Under the pieces are notes generated by a model. That model was not told where the DNA came from. It worked only from the letters and a program-made list of their open reading frames with translations, and did not search any database. Below are positions 1 to 11,274 of a DNA stretch of 64,000 bases, in pieces. Position numbers and translations under genes: made by a program. Origin of the DNA: Quercus robur (lineage: Eukaryota; Streptophyta; Magnoliopsida; Fagales; Fagaceae). Each line of letters starts with the position of its first letter. The stretch's first letter is position 1. The stretch is from assembly GCF_932294415.1 (NCBI RefSeq), contig NC_065536.1, positions 53,354,354-53,418,353 of the forward strand, in the 5' to 3' direction.

Positions 1-47
1 GTTCCTTGAAGGAGGATTTCATGCAATATCTTTTCAATCCACTACAG

Positions 48-1011
48 GTTACATCCCGGTCACCAAAAGAGGGAACCTATTATAAGCGGTTGCCAAAGTC
101 TAGCGCAATTAAGGTTATTGATTTTGGCAGCACAGCTTATGAGCATCAAGACCACAACTATATTGTCTCTACTAGACACTACCGTGCCCCTGAGGTTATT
201 CTTGGTATGCTAATGTTTTGACTACTCTTTTGCCAGTTCTTCCTATTCCATATCTTGTTGAAATTTATGGGTATAAGCTTTATATGTCTTTCCAGGACTT
301 GGATGGAGTTATCCATGTGACATATGGAGTATTGGTTGTATCTTGGTAGAACTGTGCTCTGTATGTCTAACATCTCAGATCTATGTTGAATTGTAAGCCA
401 GATGGCTGTACTGTGCAAGTGTTACAAATGCTGATAAAGAAATGCAATTGATTGCAGGGAGAAGCTTTATTTCAGACACATGAGAACTTAGAGCACTTAG
501 CCATGATGGAAAGGGTTCTAGGCCCATTACCTCAGCACATGTTGAAAAGAGCTGAGTGCGTTCCCATTCAAGGACTTCCATTGACTATATCAGCATTTTT
601 ATGTTTATAGAAAACAGTAGTTCATCTATGTCTACAATTGTTTCTGTTTCAGCCGCCATGCAGAGAAGTATGTCAGAAGGGGTAGATTGGACTGGCCAGA
701 AGGTGCAGCCTCTCGGGAAAGTATTAAAGCTGTTATCAAGTTACCCCGTCTTCAGGTGTGTGTATGATGTTGCCTTTTCCTAGCTTAACTTTTGGGACAA
801 AATGTCTGGATAAACCTATGCATATGATTTTGCTCTGTGTTCTGTTTTGCTTTGGCAGAATCTAGTAATGCAGCATGTAGATCACTCAGCAGGGGATCTT
901 ATTGACCTATTGCAAGGTCTACTTAGATATGACCCCTCCAAGAGACTAACAGCTCGTGAAGCCCTCAAGCACCCATTCTTTACCAGGGATCAATACAGGA
1001 GATTTCTGTGA
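48..1011 (+). CDS. AFC1: AFC1-type LAMMER/CLK dual-specificity kinase, 3' part
   Basis: This is the C-terminal half of a plant LAMMER (CDC2-like) kinase, a nuclear kinase family that phosphorylates SR splicing factors. Five exons join in frame with GT-AG borders: 48-204, 296-360, 458-555, 653-755 and 859-1011. The DFG motif sits in [15 protein letters not shown], followed by the activation loop [13 protein letters not shown]. The family signature [12 protein letters not shown] is in exon 3, and [19 protein letters not shown] precedes the C-lobe end [13 protein letters not shown]. The catalytic loop and N-terminus lie left of the window. The details (FEHQDHNY-like loop, [21 protein letters not shown]) resemble my memory of Arabidopsis AFC1 more than AFC2 or AFC3. 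The stop at 1009-1011 overlaps a good donor (GTGAGT at 1008), so an alternative last exon is possible. Confidence 0.88.
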
Positions 1012-2113
1012 GTGGTTTGGTTTTTCATTCTGGTGGTGGTATGTTAATTGCTTGAAGTGGTTTTTGGTAAGAGTCAAAGGGCTGGCATTTCTTGTTGCAT
1101 TACTTTTATTTATTGTCTAAAGTTGCAGCATATGAGGCCTGGTCATGATTTCGTGACTTCTTTGATTCTTGTTTTATTGAGCTTGTGTAGATAATCCCAT
1201 TCTCAGGAGAAGCATTCTCCTTTGTCCAATTTTGTACCAAGAAATGCATTGTATCTGTTTTCCATTTTTGTATACGAGTTGATTACTATGGACAAGTTTG
1301 CCCAGTGTTGGTTATGTTGTTGGAATGATGAGGAAGACCTTTACCATGTTGTCATGTAATTCTGCAATACTCCATTCATGAATCACTAGGAATTCTTTGT
1401 GCCTTTTGCTATTTATGATGAAATGCTACTTTGCCTTGAATTTTACTTGTATTGTATCATGTCAAAATTCACGATATGTTTGCATGTTATTTTAATCTGC
1501 GGGTCCTCTGTTTATTGGGATTACACAGATTGAAACGAAGAAAATATAGCGACACGTTGGGCCCGAAGGTGGAGACCCCTCTAAAAAGGAAATTGTTGAT
1601 ATAATTATTTTATATTATAATTGAAAAAATATCACAACATTTTCACAACTAAAACGTCAACCCACCTTAAAATAAGGGCATTGTAAAAATGTTGTGAAAT
1701 TGTCCCTAAACTTTCTCAAGAAAATATTGTATTCATGACAGTTTACCAAGTCAACTGTAAGAATCCACAGAATACTTTGAAATACACAGAATACACAAAA
1801 TACTTCAAGATTGTTTACAATACAAAAGAAGTAATATTTTGCATCAATAGTATTTTCGTATCAATATTAAAAAAAAAAAATTAAAAAAAAATTAAAAAAA
1901 TAAAAATAAAAAAAGAAAGAAAATGAAAATTGATTTTAACAAAATGACAGGGTTTTGGTAATGTGACGAAAAAAATTACTCGATGTTGTAGCATATGGCG
2001 AAATAATACTCTCTATAGTCCGAGAAAAGCAATTCACACTCACGGTCCACGGCTACATGAGTGCCCAAACGTCATAAGTGTGGATGGTGTTTATAATAAT
2101 CCAATATGCTTCT
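1012..2113. other. Intergenic: kinase 3' region and A-rich spacer
   Basis: No independent gene is visible. The first few hundred bases should hold the kinase 3' UTR. A TACACAG acceptor-like site near 1530 is followed by a short open stretch that could be an alternative terminal exon of the kinase gene. Around 1640-1710 a short inverted pair built on ACAACATTTTCACAAC and its complement suggests a decayed MITE. Positions 1868-1922 are A-rich low-complexity sequence. Confidence 0.5.
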
Positions 2114-3217
2114 TCAGTGTTTCGTTTTGCATTCGCTCCTAATCAAAGCCCCGGTAGGAGGTCCAGACATGAGAATATAGCAATGAGTATGCAACAAATA
2201 CGAGTATTTTAGGAGCCTCCCCAAAGTAGATCGTGCCCTGAAATAACCTTTCACTTGAAACTGGACCCCATCAGCTTCTATCTGCTTCTTAAGCCTTCGA
2301 GCCGCTACCAGTGGAATCCCAACCTGACTAGTCACCATATGAATATAAGCAAACTTGGATTGGGCCCGTGTGGCGTAGAATGGTGGAACATATTGAGTAG
2401 CAATAAGGGTACTTCCATAGTATAGATCAATGTACATGTAACTGAAATCAACGTTCACTTTCCTGTTTGGATTTGAGAAGTTTGCGAGCATAGTAACATC
2501 AGCATTGAGCAGATAGCCCATGTCAAGATAGGCTGCATTCAAGGTGGCAGCAGATATATCAAACCGGGGGAGCCGTGGCCGATAAACAAGATAGACTATG
2601 AGGACAATTAGGCCTCCTACGATTATGACAACCCAAAGAATTGCACAGAACACTGCAAGAAACCACATTAAAGGTTTGTGTCGATGATGATGCTCTCGTG
2701 GCAATATCGTCAGGCCTGATTGGTATTGACCCTGCCGCTGCGGATGTTGCCTCCAGTTAGGTGGCGATGAAGACCCATGTGGCGGGGGCTGCTCATTTTG
2801 CGTCCTTTGGCCAGAAGGCAGGGTAGATGGGACAGGTGGCGGTGAAGAGGGGTCTTGTGAGTTGAGACGTTGCTGATTTGGCTTCGATTGGCTAGATGGC
2901 AGAGCAGCATTCAGGGGAAAATGGTCTGCAGACCCAGGGGACTGTTGATCTTGTTGCCGTGGACGCGATGGCTGGCGTTGCTCTTGACCACCCTGCTTGG
3001 ATTTTTTTCCCTTTTTGGAAGGTGGTTGTGGCCATTGATTGGGTGGCTGTCCCTGTGAAAAGGGTGGCTGGGAACGTTGGTCATGTGACGGTGGGCGCTG
3101 GGAACGTTGGTCTTGCGATGGTGGGCGCTGGGAACGTTGGTCTAGTGACAGTGGGCGAAAATAAGGGTTGGTTTCAGGTTGCTGATCAGGGTCGCTATCA
3201 CGTTCCTGATGCAGCAT
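2114..3217 (-). CDS. LEA_2/NHL-type hydroxyproline-rich membrane protein
   Basis: An intronless 367-residue ORF. Residues 1-180 are hydrophilic and rich in Pro, Gln and Ser, with three tandem decapeptides of the type DQRSQRPPSQ at about residues 26-55. A basic stretch, REHHHRHK, precedes one transmembrane helix at about 183-212 (LMWFLAVFCAILWVVIIVGG). The remaining 155 residues resemble a LEA_2 (WHy/NHL) beta-sandwich, with FDISAATLNAAY at its start and NADVTMLANFSNPNRKV as the typical LEA_2 segment. The layout (cytosolic Pro-rich tail, one helix, extracytosolic LEA_2 domain) is that of NDR1/HIN1-like proteins, which are plasma-membrane proteins. The At1g13050 group is the likely relative, by memory. 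The start is the first ATG of the frame. The biochemical role is unknown. Confidence 0.85.
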   Translation of the reverse strand: MLHQERDSDPDQQPETNPYFRPLSLDQRSQRPPSQDQRSQRPPSHDQRSQPPFSQGQPPNQWPQPPSKKGKKSKQGGQEQRQPSRPRQQDQQSPGSADHFPLNAALPSSQSKPNQQRLNSQDPSSPPPVPSTLPSGQRTQNEQPPPHGSSSPPNWRQHPQRQGQYQSGLTILPREHHHRHKPLMWFLAVFCAILWVVIIVGGLIVLIVYLVYRPRLPRFDISAATLNAAYLDMGYLLNADVTMLANFSNPNRKVNVDFSYMYIDLYYGSTLIATQYVPPFYATRAQSKFAYIHMVTSQVGIPLVAARRLKKQIEADGVQFQVKGYFRARSTLGRLLKYSYLLHTHCYILMSGPPTGALIRSECKTKH

Positions 3218-5262
3218 GGCTATTATGGATATTCGTGCCTGGGCAATGACGAAGATTAGGAGGGGAAATATGTAGAGCAGTTATTATTGCTAATGGGAGA
3301 GAGGATGACTTCATGAGAACTTCAAGAATGATTCATGTACAGGGCAAAGAATCGAACATAAGCTAAGTATTGGAGGCAAGTAATCTTGGCGACACCTTTT
3401 ACTTTTAATTCTCTACTAAGGTGAGTTACACTCAGTTGTTTATGAACCCACATATTGCAGGATACCGTATCAGATGCTGGCAACTCATACAGGGCTTGGG
3501 GCCACTTCTAGTACTTAAATTAACATTTTGTGTTATGGAAAGACTATTATGCCAAGCAAATCCTCTGATTTTCAGTGTGTCAATGAGACCTTTACTGATG
3601 GCAAGCATGACTTTTCGCTTTTGCTCTACTTCCACACAAAGAAACAAGTTCTGTTACAGAACACCAAACATCCTGGTTAAAGTACATACATTATCCGACA
3701 AGGCACTTTTTTTTAAACCTTCTTTACACCATTACCACCCTCTCTCATTTGCCTAATGTTTTGCGCACAATTTCATAAATTAGTTGATGAGATGTGGATA
3801 TGTTTGAATACTACATATTGTTGAAAATTGAGAACTAAAAATATTATAACAAAATAATTTTTAAATACGTAAATAGTACCATAGGATCCAGTTTTAAAGT
3901 TTTTCTTACTGAAAAAAGTACTTGTAAGTCCCGTAAACAGTACATAAGACCCACTGTTTTCCAGCAAAACGCAAGAACCCACGGAAAACATGCATTCCAA
4001 ACTTACACATATAGTGAGTAGTGACTTACTGACTTCAGTAAAACCTTATCATCACCTTGTGCCAACTGCCACTAACTGTTCGCTGCTGTCTGTGCAATCT
4101 TCCTTCCGCTCATTGGCTTCAACTTTGCTCATCCTCATTATCCTCTATGGCTATTTAAAAGTTGCAAATGTTGAACGGTTTACCTTCTTACATTAAAAAA
4201 AAATGGCGAATTTAAATGGAGGGAAGCACGAAACAAAAACAGCTCATCTATACAGACTGAATTCCTATCTCTGTTTGACAAGTTCTTAGGAAGATTGAAG
4301 CTTGTTATGAAATTTTTTTACACCATCAAAAGGTATCCGTCCAAATTCATGTCTTCTATGAGTATATAGATTCTTAATTATCACAGATGATGCCTATGAA
4401 ACCAAACCACCTTATCTAATTAAAGGCAGCTCTACATAGTTAGACCCAATGCGACACATGCTCTGGCTTGTGACTCAGGGTCAAGAGCTACAGGCAATCC
4501 TAAAACTTTGAGGTCTCTCATTCACTGGTTAAAAGTGACGAGGGTAAAGTTTGCAAGTGAAACATAGCTTCAACAGTAATCTGGTTAGTTCTCATGTATC
4601 GATTATGAATTATCAGTGTGTCCTCCCATCATAGTTGTGGGATTATTATACTCTGCATGTCCTTCAGACATTGCCCTCATTGTTCTAGATAAAATTTCAA
4701 ACTCTTTTACTGGGCTCGTAATCATTTTCAACTATTCAATCACAAAACTGGGCAGCAACGTGGTTTCAAGTCCTTGGAACAAAACTTCTGCTCCATTCCC
4801 TATAAATTTCTCTTCGGCTGCAAAAAATCTGGTTAGAAGTTTAGCAAAAGTTGTATATCAGTCCCTATGTTAAATTAAAAACAAAATAAAAACGTAAATA
4901 AATAAATGGACCAGGTGTTGAATTTAATGCATGTGGATGAGAAATCCATACCTCTGCATCTAAATTTCAAATTCAAATTGAATCATTAGTCTCTTCCCTT
5001 TTTTCATGCTGTAGAGGCCTTAATACCTAAGAGAATCAATAGTGAAAATCTGTAAGAGTTAGTTTGGTTCCTTAGAGAGTGAGGGAGAGTTGCAAGATCA
5101 CAAGTACAAAATCATCATAAATGGAAGGCCCTAGAGCATGAACAATAGAAATGGTTTTATTAATGTAACTAGCTGGGACAGTAAGCAAGCAAGAGAACTT
5201 ATTAAAAAAAAAAAAATGAAACATGTCACGACATATCACATAAAAAAACTACAAAAAGGTAG
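3218..5262. other. Intergenic region, no gene seen
   Basis: Upstream region of the LEA_2 gene followed by AT-rich spacer. Open frames at 3421-3756, 3990-4196 and 4616-4873 have no recognisable domain, no supporting splice structure and a non-coding composition, so I do not call them genes. No tandem array or complete mobile element is visible here. Confidence 0.5.
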
Positions 5263-5271
5263 AAAGAAATA

Positions 5272-6390
5272 GGGCTAATTACAGATCACTTACCTGTGAT
5301 TAGGCCCGATTTCACGTTGCCTTCCTAAAGTTTGAAAAGTGTCCCATTAGCCCAATTATGCATCCATTACCCACCTCATCACTTTCACCATTCAAAACAT
5401 AAAAAACATTTTTTTTTTAAACAGAGAAATCAAGATCGAAAAGGGATATTTATAAATATTGAAGAAGTTTCTTATGCTTTGGCTTAAGAACAGTAAAGGA
5501 AAACCCTAGGAATGGATATGGATTTTCACAGGCCTCCTCTAACCTAGCCACCACTTCAGGACGTTCCCCAACCTACAACCATTGGTATTTTCTCTATAAT
5601 AGCCACCACTTCAGGAGGTGCCCCGACCTACAACCATTGGTATTTTCTCTATAATAGCCACCACTTCAGGAGGTGCCCCGACCTTCAATCATTGGTATTT
5701 TCTCTATAAAATCTTTGGCTTTTCAATATAAAATCTTGAAAGAACCCTTCTAGGCTTTTCACTATAAAATCTTGAAAGTAACAGATAAACATCCTCATAG
5801 GAAAGGGAAATATGAATAACTAGAATTATCCTTTAAATACCCGAAGCTTGAGTAAAGAATCCAATTGCTTCTGCATAAGAAAAGGAGCTTTGAAATAACA
5901 GCTGGCACTATACCTTCTGCCATGAAGACATCCATTCTATACTTTCCCTTCCAGTTGCTTTGCTGCCTCCAAATTTAACCTTCCATCAAAAGTGAACCTT
6001 TCATGAAAGCATCCTTTGGTTCAGGTTGGACGACCTGAACTCGGCAGAGGAAGAGATTTCTCTTACGAGTGCAAAATGTCCCCCATCTGGGGATGTCAAA
6101 ATTAGAGTAATTTTTTGTAAGTATATATTAAAAACCCAAATCCATTTTTATGGTTTTCCTTTTGTGTTCTTAAGCCAAAACATAGGCCACTTCTATAATT
6201 TTTTCAAATACCCCTTTTAGATCTTGTTTTTCTGATTTTTTTTTTTAATGTTTTTAACAGTGAAAATGATGAGGTGGGTAACAGTTGTATAACAAAGCCA
6301 ACCTCAGGTGGGTAAAGTAACATTTTTCAAACCATAAGTAAGCAACATGAAATCAGGCCTAATCACAAGTGGGTAATCTATAATTAGCCC
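5272..6390. mobile_element. Non-autonomous MULE-like DNA transposon with long TIRs
   Basis: The left end reads GGGCTAATTACAGATCACTT and the right end, reverse-complemented, reads GGGCTAATTATAGATTACCC. The similarity of the two arms continues inward for about 230 bp, including CCCACCTCATCA and GCTTAAGAACA. The element is 1119 bp and is flanked by 9-bp near-identical direct repeats (5263-5271 and 6391-6399, AAAGAAATA against GAAGAAATA, one mismatch). Long TIRs plus a 9-bp target duplication point to Mutator-like elements. No transposase is encoded. The centre holds a three-copy tandem repeat. Confidence 0.8.
5545..5709. repeat. 55-bp tandem repeat, three copies, inside the MULE-like element
   Basis: Three copies begin with TAGCCACCACTTCAGG at 5545, 5600 and 5655, a spacing of exactly 55 bp, and end in ATTGGTATTTTCTCTATAA. 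Only a few substitutions separate the copies. The repeat is confined to the interior of the transposon and probably arose by replication slippage. Confidence 0.85.
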
Positions 6391-6399
6391 GAAGAAATA

Positions 6400-7713
6400 A
6401 CATAAGCATAATTTGAAGCTATGTTGACCAACATTTACTAGATAACTTGAAAATATATTGAGAGTAGGGTTATACATTATGAAAGGAGAGAGAATTATTA
6501 AATTCAGAGAGATAAATTACATGTGATGAAGCCTAATTTTCTAGGAGATGTTTGGTTTAAGAAAGAGTATGTCCTGCCCAGTAAACATAAACAGAAGCAT
6601 TTTTGTCAGTAATACTCCACAACATGCCCCTCTCAGCAACGCCTTTTTCGTGACTCATGCAGCAAGTAAAAATCTTGCACTGATGGTAAAATATTTATCT
6701 ATCATAAAACTCAAGGAGGACGAGCAGCTCATACCTGAGTACCATTTTTGGGAAACTTCCAAGAAGGGCAACAGGGCAGAACAGGATAGGCCTGACGAGC
6801 TCAATGTCAAACCAATTAATACTGGCAAATATGTGTTCTGCCACAGGCTATAAAGACCAAAACGGCATCAATACCATAAAATTCAACCTGAAAATACAGA
6901 AGATTTAATCATATGCAAAAGAACTTAGGATATCCTGTGCACATGAGCTGCTTAACTATTAATACGAGAACAGAAGAGTACATTAGCATAAAAATTTATA
7001 CATTGGCGTTAGCTTAATATATAGTTTTGAAGTTCACTTTTGCTAAAAGATAATAGAATACAAAAGAATTTATGTTTTTTTAATCAAAACAGGTTAATCA
7101 CTACAAATATGAGATGAAATATAAGATGATAAACCAAATGACTGGTCTACCTACTTGGAGGGCCAATTTTCAAACCAACAATTAGCACTATGCACAAAGC
7201 ACACAATGATCACACCATCAACAAACTATATCAAACACACTATACATAACATAACATAACATAACAAAAACTAGCATTAAAAATTGCCGTTGGTGTTATC
7301 TTTAGCCTATAAACTCTTTATCTGTTGCATATTAGCATTACATAGATTGTACAGTAACCAGATTGCAAAAACTTAATGTAAACAAGACAAGCTTGTGCGC
7401 GCATGTATATAGAATGGCAATGGGTGCTTAATGATTTCATGGCATTTAAATTTTTTTTTTTTTTTTTTTTGATAATTAACGAAAAAAATATATATTAAAA
7501 AGAAAACATACCAAGTCCGTTCATGGCATTTAATATGTTTATAGCATGTAGAAATGGACGAATCATTATTTTGAGATATTGTCAACAAAGCAAGACTTTG
7601 CTAATTGTTTATAAGTAACCTTTCTACGATATCATAGAAACTTGAATCATTAACAGATACAACATAGATAAAGCGAAAGGTGTGAGTATATGATACAAAC
7701 CATTTTTTTACAT
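6400..7713. other. Intergenic, PPR gene 3' side
   Basis: AT-rich sequence with a T-run at about 7450-7472. No coding signal is convincing: the open frames at 6548-6853 and 7373-7588 lack any known domain, and the second runs through the homopolymer. The PPR transcript's 3' UTR should lie just below 7714. Confidence 0.45.
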
Positions 7714-9261
7714 TCATGTGGCATCTCTTGAATGGATGGCATTTATTAGTGTTTCACAAACAGCACTGTCAAGAGTAAAGCCCTTCTCCATCATCTGATC
7801 CCATACCCTACAAGCCAATGAAAGTTTCTTTTCTCGTATAAGCCCTCCAATGATCAACTTGAAAGTTACTTCATCAGGATAGGACCCACTTGTCTGCATT
7901 TCCTCAAAAAGAAGCATGGCTTCACTCACTCTAGAAGCCTTGCAAAGCCCATTTATGAGGGCATTGTATGAAACCACATCAGGTGCAATTCCCTTCTCCA
8001 CCATATCACAAAAAACACTATGAGCCATCACAATTTTCCCAGTCTTACATAGATGATCAACAATTGTAGTATAAAATATACGATCAGGTAACAAACCCAT
8101 GCCAGCCATCTGATCAAGAAGTTTCTTTGCTACAACAGAATCACCTTCTCTAAGAAAAGCTTCTATAAGAATTGTAAACGTCACCAAATCTGGTGCAATC
8201 CCCTTCCGCTGCATTTCCTCAAAGAGCTTGTAAGCCCTTCTAATACGGGATGCCTTGCAAAAGGCTCTTATAATAGTATTATACGAAACAGCATCACACA
8301 ACCCCAGTGCCTCCATCTTATTCACCATCAACAAATAAGCCTTATCCGGCAGGTTTGCTTTACAAAGCCCTTTTAAAAGTTGGTTATAACTATAAACATC
8401 CGGTTCCATCCCACTCCTCTCCATCTTCTTCATCAACTTCTCGGCCTCCTCCAACATAAGTCCTTCACAACAATAATTCAATAACACATTGTACGTAATC
8501 AAATCCGGCTCACACCCATTCCTCCTCATAAACGACCTAATTGCCTGCGCCTTATCAATCCTACCTGCTCTACAAAACCCACTAATCAATGCATTGAACA
8601 TCAAAATATTAAACTCAACTCTACCCTTCATCACACCCATTGTAAGCTCATAAGCCAAATCAACCTTCCCACCATCACACAACCCTATAACAAGCGCTGT
8701 ACACGCCTTATTATCGGGACTAAGCCCTTTATCAATCATTTCACGCCACATATCAACCGCGGCATCAAACCGCCTAGCTTTACACAACCCATCAATTAGT
8801 ATAGTGTATGTTACAACATCAGGCTCTCTACCTTTCTCAACCATTCTATAAAACAATAGCAAAGCCAATTCTAATCTATTCTCATTACACAAAAGGTTCA
8901 AATATATATTAAAAGCCCATATATCAGGAATACAACCAAGCCTATCCATGTCTTCTAGAAGCTTATCAATGAGGCTAAAGTTCTTGACTTCACACAAACC
9001 AGAGATGAACCTTGAGTACGTAAATGGGATTAGAGAAAAACCCTGGTGGGTCATTTTGTAGTAGTAGTGCTCAGCTAAGTCGAAACGAGATTCACGGACC
9101 AGTACGCCGAGGAAGCGGTTGTAGTCGATGCTGAAAATGCGGCAATTTGATTGAGTCATTTCGTCGAACACTTGGACTGCTTGGTCGATGAGACCAGTTT
9201 TTACTAGGCGTGAGATTCGAGCTCGGTATATGAGGCGGTGTGCGCCAAGACTGCGATACAT
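7714..9261 (-). CDS. P-class PPR protein, At1g13040-like, probably organellar
   Basis: An intronless ORF of 515 residues made almost wholly of 35-residue pentatricopeptide repeats, about 13 of them. Typical repeat cores include PDVVTYTILIDGLCKA, PDLITYNVLLNYCCEG and PDVVSYNALINGLCKASRV. No E, DYW or PLS-type extension follows, so it is a P-class protein, a class that binds organellar RNA for stability, splicing or translation. The N-terminus MYRSLGAHRLIYRARISRLV is basic and free of acidic residues, as in a mitochondrial presequence. Order and wording match my memory of Arabidopsis At1g13040 from the first residue to the last repeat, including GFSLIPFTYSRFISGLC and the end VWDQMMEKGFTLD. The RNA target cannot be predicted here. 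Confidence 0.93.
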   Translation of the reverse strand: MYRSLGAHRLIYRARISRLVKTGLIDQAVQVFDEMTQSNCRIFSIDYNRFLGVLVRESRFDLAEHYYYKMTHQGFSLIPFTYSRFISGLCEVKNFSLIDKLLEDMDRLGCIPDIWAFNIYLNLLCNENRLELALLLFYRMVEKGREPDVVTYTILIDGLCKARRFDAAVDMWREMIDKGLSPDNKACTALVIGLCDGGKVDLAYELTMGVMKGRVEFNILMFNALISGFCRAGRIDKAQAIRSFMRRNGCEPDLITYNVLLNYCCEGLMLEEAEKLMKKMERSGMEPDVYSYNQLLKGLCKANLPDKAYLLMVNKMEALGLCDAVSYNTIIRAFCKASRIRRAYKLFEEMQRKGIAPDLVTFTILIEAFLREGDSVVAKKLLDQMAGMGLLPDRIFYTTIVDHLCKTGKIVMAHSVFCDMVEKGIAPDVVSYNALINGLCKASRVSEAMLLFEEMQTSGSYPDEVTFKLIIGGLIREKKLSLACRVWDQMMEKGFTLDSAVCETLINAIHSRDAT

Positions 9262-10451
9262 ATCAGGGTGAATGCATAGCAGAGGGTTGGGACGGTGAGA
9301 CCTGATGGGGTACTCAATGCAGGAGCATGTACAACAGAATCAGAGAGCGAAGGTAGCTCCTGGTTTCGGCTATGGAAATGAGAGAAAGAGAGACAGAGAA
9401 GGGTTGAGGACTCTGTTGGATTTGGGGGCCCAAAAAACCAGACCCCGCTGCTTCCAAAGATCAAATGCTAGTGTGTACCTGATATCCTATTTGCTCCATT
9501 TTTGCTTGATGGGCTTTTGGGAGTTGGGACTTTGGTGGGTTGGTTGGGAAGTTGGGATAGACATGGTGGAACTATACATTCATTTCTCTTGGGCTGTGGT
9601 AGCCACTAGCCCAAAAGTTTATGTAACTAAGCATTAATGCTAGACTGCTAGGGTACCAACTACTAGTGTGATTTCAGGGACACCCGGGTGGTAGGCTTAA
9701 TAGATTTGAAGAACTTACTGTAAATCTGGAGATCTCAAGTTACATCTATAATCAGTCTATAGAGTTTCCAATGTGTCTCATATGTAGAGACTAAAACAGA
9801 TTAACCAAAAATTATAACACCACTTTCTTTTCTAAGAAGAATACCAGCTACTGGTAGTTTGGCATTAAACAACCAAAAACTTGGTAATCTTCTGTTCTTT
9901 ATAAGGAAAAAAAAAATGTTTAATTACTATTTTTAGTCCTAACATTGGCCCCATGTTTTAAAATGGTCTCTAATGTTTAAAATGTGTCATTTTATTTTAG
10001 TTATTAACATTTTGATATTGCGTCAAAAAAAGATTCATGTAGGAAAATAATATATAGCAAAATTTGATGTAATAAATGGTGATATTAAAATGATAATTTG
10101 GGAAGTGCATGGACAATTTTAAAATAGGACATAATTTGACAACAAACTTGATTGTAGCATAAGGCTACAACTCCACTCAATAACTCTTTATTAGATGTGA
10201 ATTTTGACAAGTCTACCGTTGAATTACATTTTCGTCTTATACAATCTATACTTGCAAAATTTTCAAAAAATTAAATATCAATAATTGTGTCATCAATTAT
10301 ATATTTCAATTTCAATTTTTTATAGTTTGAAATTACATATAAAAAATAATTTTATTGATTGAATAGTTAATAATATCCAATTGGCATGAATTTGACATGT
10401 GTACTAAAAACATTAAAAATAATGCAACCAATGGTTAGATTTTCAAAATAC
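9262..10451. other. PPR upstream region and AT-rich repeats
   Basis: Upstream (promoter) side of the PPR gene, then AT-rich DNA. The stretch 9915-10150 (TTTTTAGTCCTAACATT, with purine/pyrimidine-swapped matches further on) looks like an old MITE. The last 95 bases, from about 10362, are one half of a duplicated unit whose second copy lies at 21233 beyond the retrotransposon. Open frames here are short and unsupported. Confidence 0.45.
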
Positions 10452-10456
10452 ATAGT

Positions 10457-11221
10457 TGTAGGGATAAGAGCTTAAGATCATATATTGGGCCTTGGGTTTT
10501 GTCCGAGAACGTTGAATGGTCCGAGGAGGAACAAATAGTTATTAGGGGTTCCAATTTAAAGTCTCATAAGTAAGGAACGAATGGAAGGTGGTCCGAGGAG
10601 GAACTCCTCCTCGGATATGATGAATGCAGCTCAAGTATCTATTCCAGCAATTAGAATGACCATCCAGGAAGCTCCAATGATAGGGACATGCCTCATGAAC
10701 ATACGAGAAGGAAGGGAACCCAAAAATATCTAAGGAAAAGTTGCTACCACCACATTAAATGCACTGCAGCTACTTTTCTATTTCATTTATGTGGAGAAGA
10801 CCTCTGAACAGTGCTGTCTTGGCTACCACAACTCACAGAAATCCAAAGAAGGTGTCTGATAGGACAGGTACTCAAGTAAAGGCTCAAATGATCAACAAGT
10901 GTAGAATCAAGATGGTCCAAAGGGAGTTATATAATGTAAGAGACCCTCCATGAGAGAAGGATCAAAAATTGATCAGAGAGCATTGTAGCAATCAAAATTA
11001 TATTTGTAATTGATTTGTATGACAAAATACCTCATCGGATAGTGAATTCATTCAACTCTATTCTCTTTGTTCTTTCTTGATCACTTTTAAATCCATACTA
11101 GCTGTTGTCAAACTCATTAGGGCTAAGTTCTTCGACCCACTCTCTACAAATTTATTGTACTAGGCTCATTGGGTTAAGATCCCATACATCTTAGGCTTAA
11201 GTTGCAAAACGTGTCCCTACA
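10457..11221 (+). repeat. 5' LTR of element 1
   Basis: TG...CA bounded, 765 bp. It carries a TATATAA box at about 10928-10934 and a near-perfect palindrome at 10592-10615 (11-bp arms TCCGAGGAGGA, 2-bp centre). It is followed after one base by the primer-binding site. Confidence 0.92.
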
Positions 11222-11222
11222 A

Positions 11223-11240
11223 TTGGCGCCGTTTGTGGGA
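11223..11240 (+). other. Primer-binding site of element 1
   Basis: TTGGCGCCGTTTGTGGGA lies one base inside the 5' LTR. The same motif with one substitution follows the LTR of element 3 at 62097. It is the usual tRNA primer site of plant Gypsy elements of this type; I cannot assign the tRNA with certainty. Confidence 0.8.
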
Positions 11241-11274
11241 AGAACTTGTGTGATAGTGAAAACAACGGTTAACT

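Noticed and set aside
2896..3249. 117-codon plus-strand frame opposite the LEA_2 gene
   Set aside because: It is the shadow of the LEA_2 repeat region and has no independent features.
3421..4873. Small open frames in the spacer beyond the LEA_2 gene
   Set aside because: No domain, no codon bias visible, no splice partners; chance frames in AT-rich DNA.
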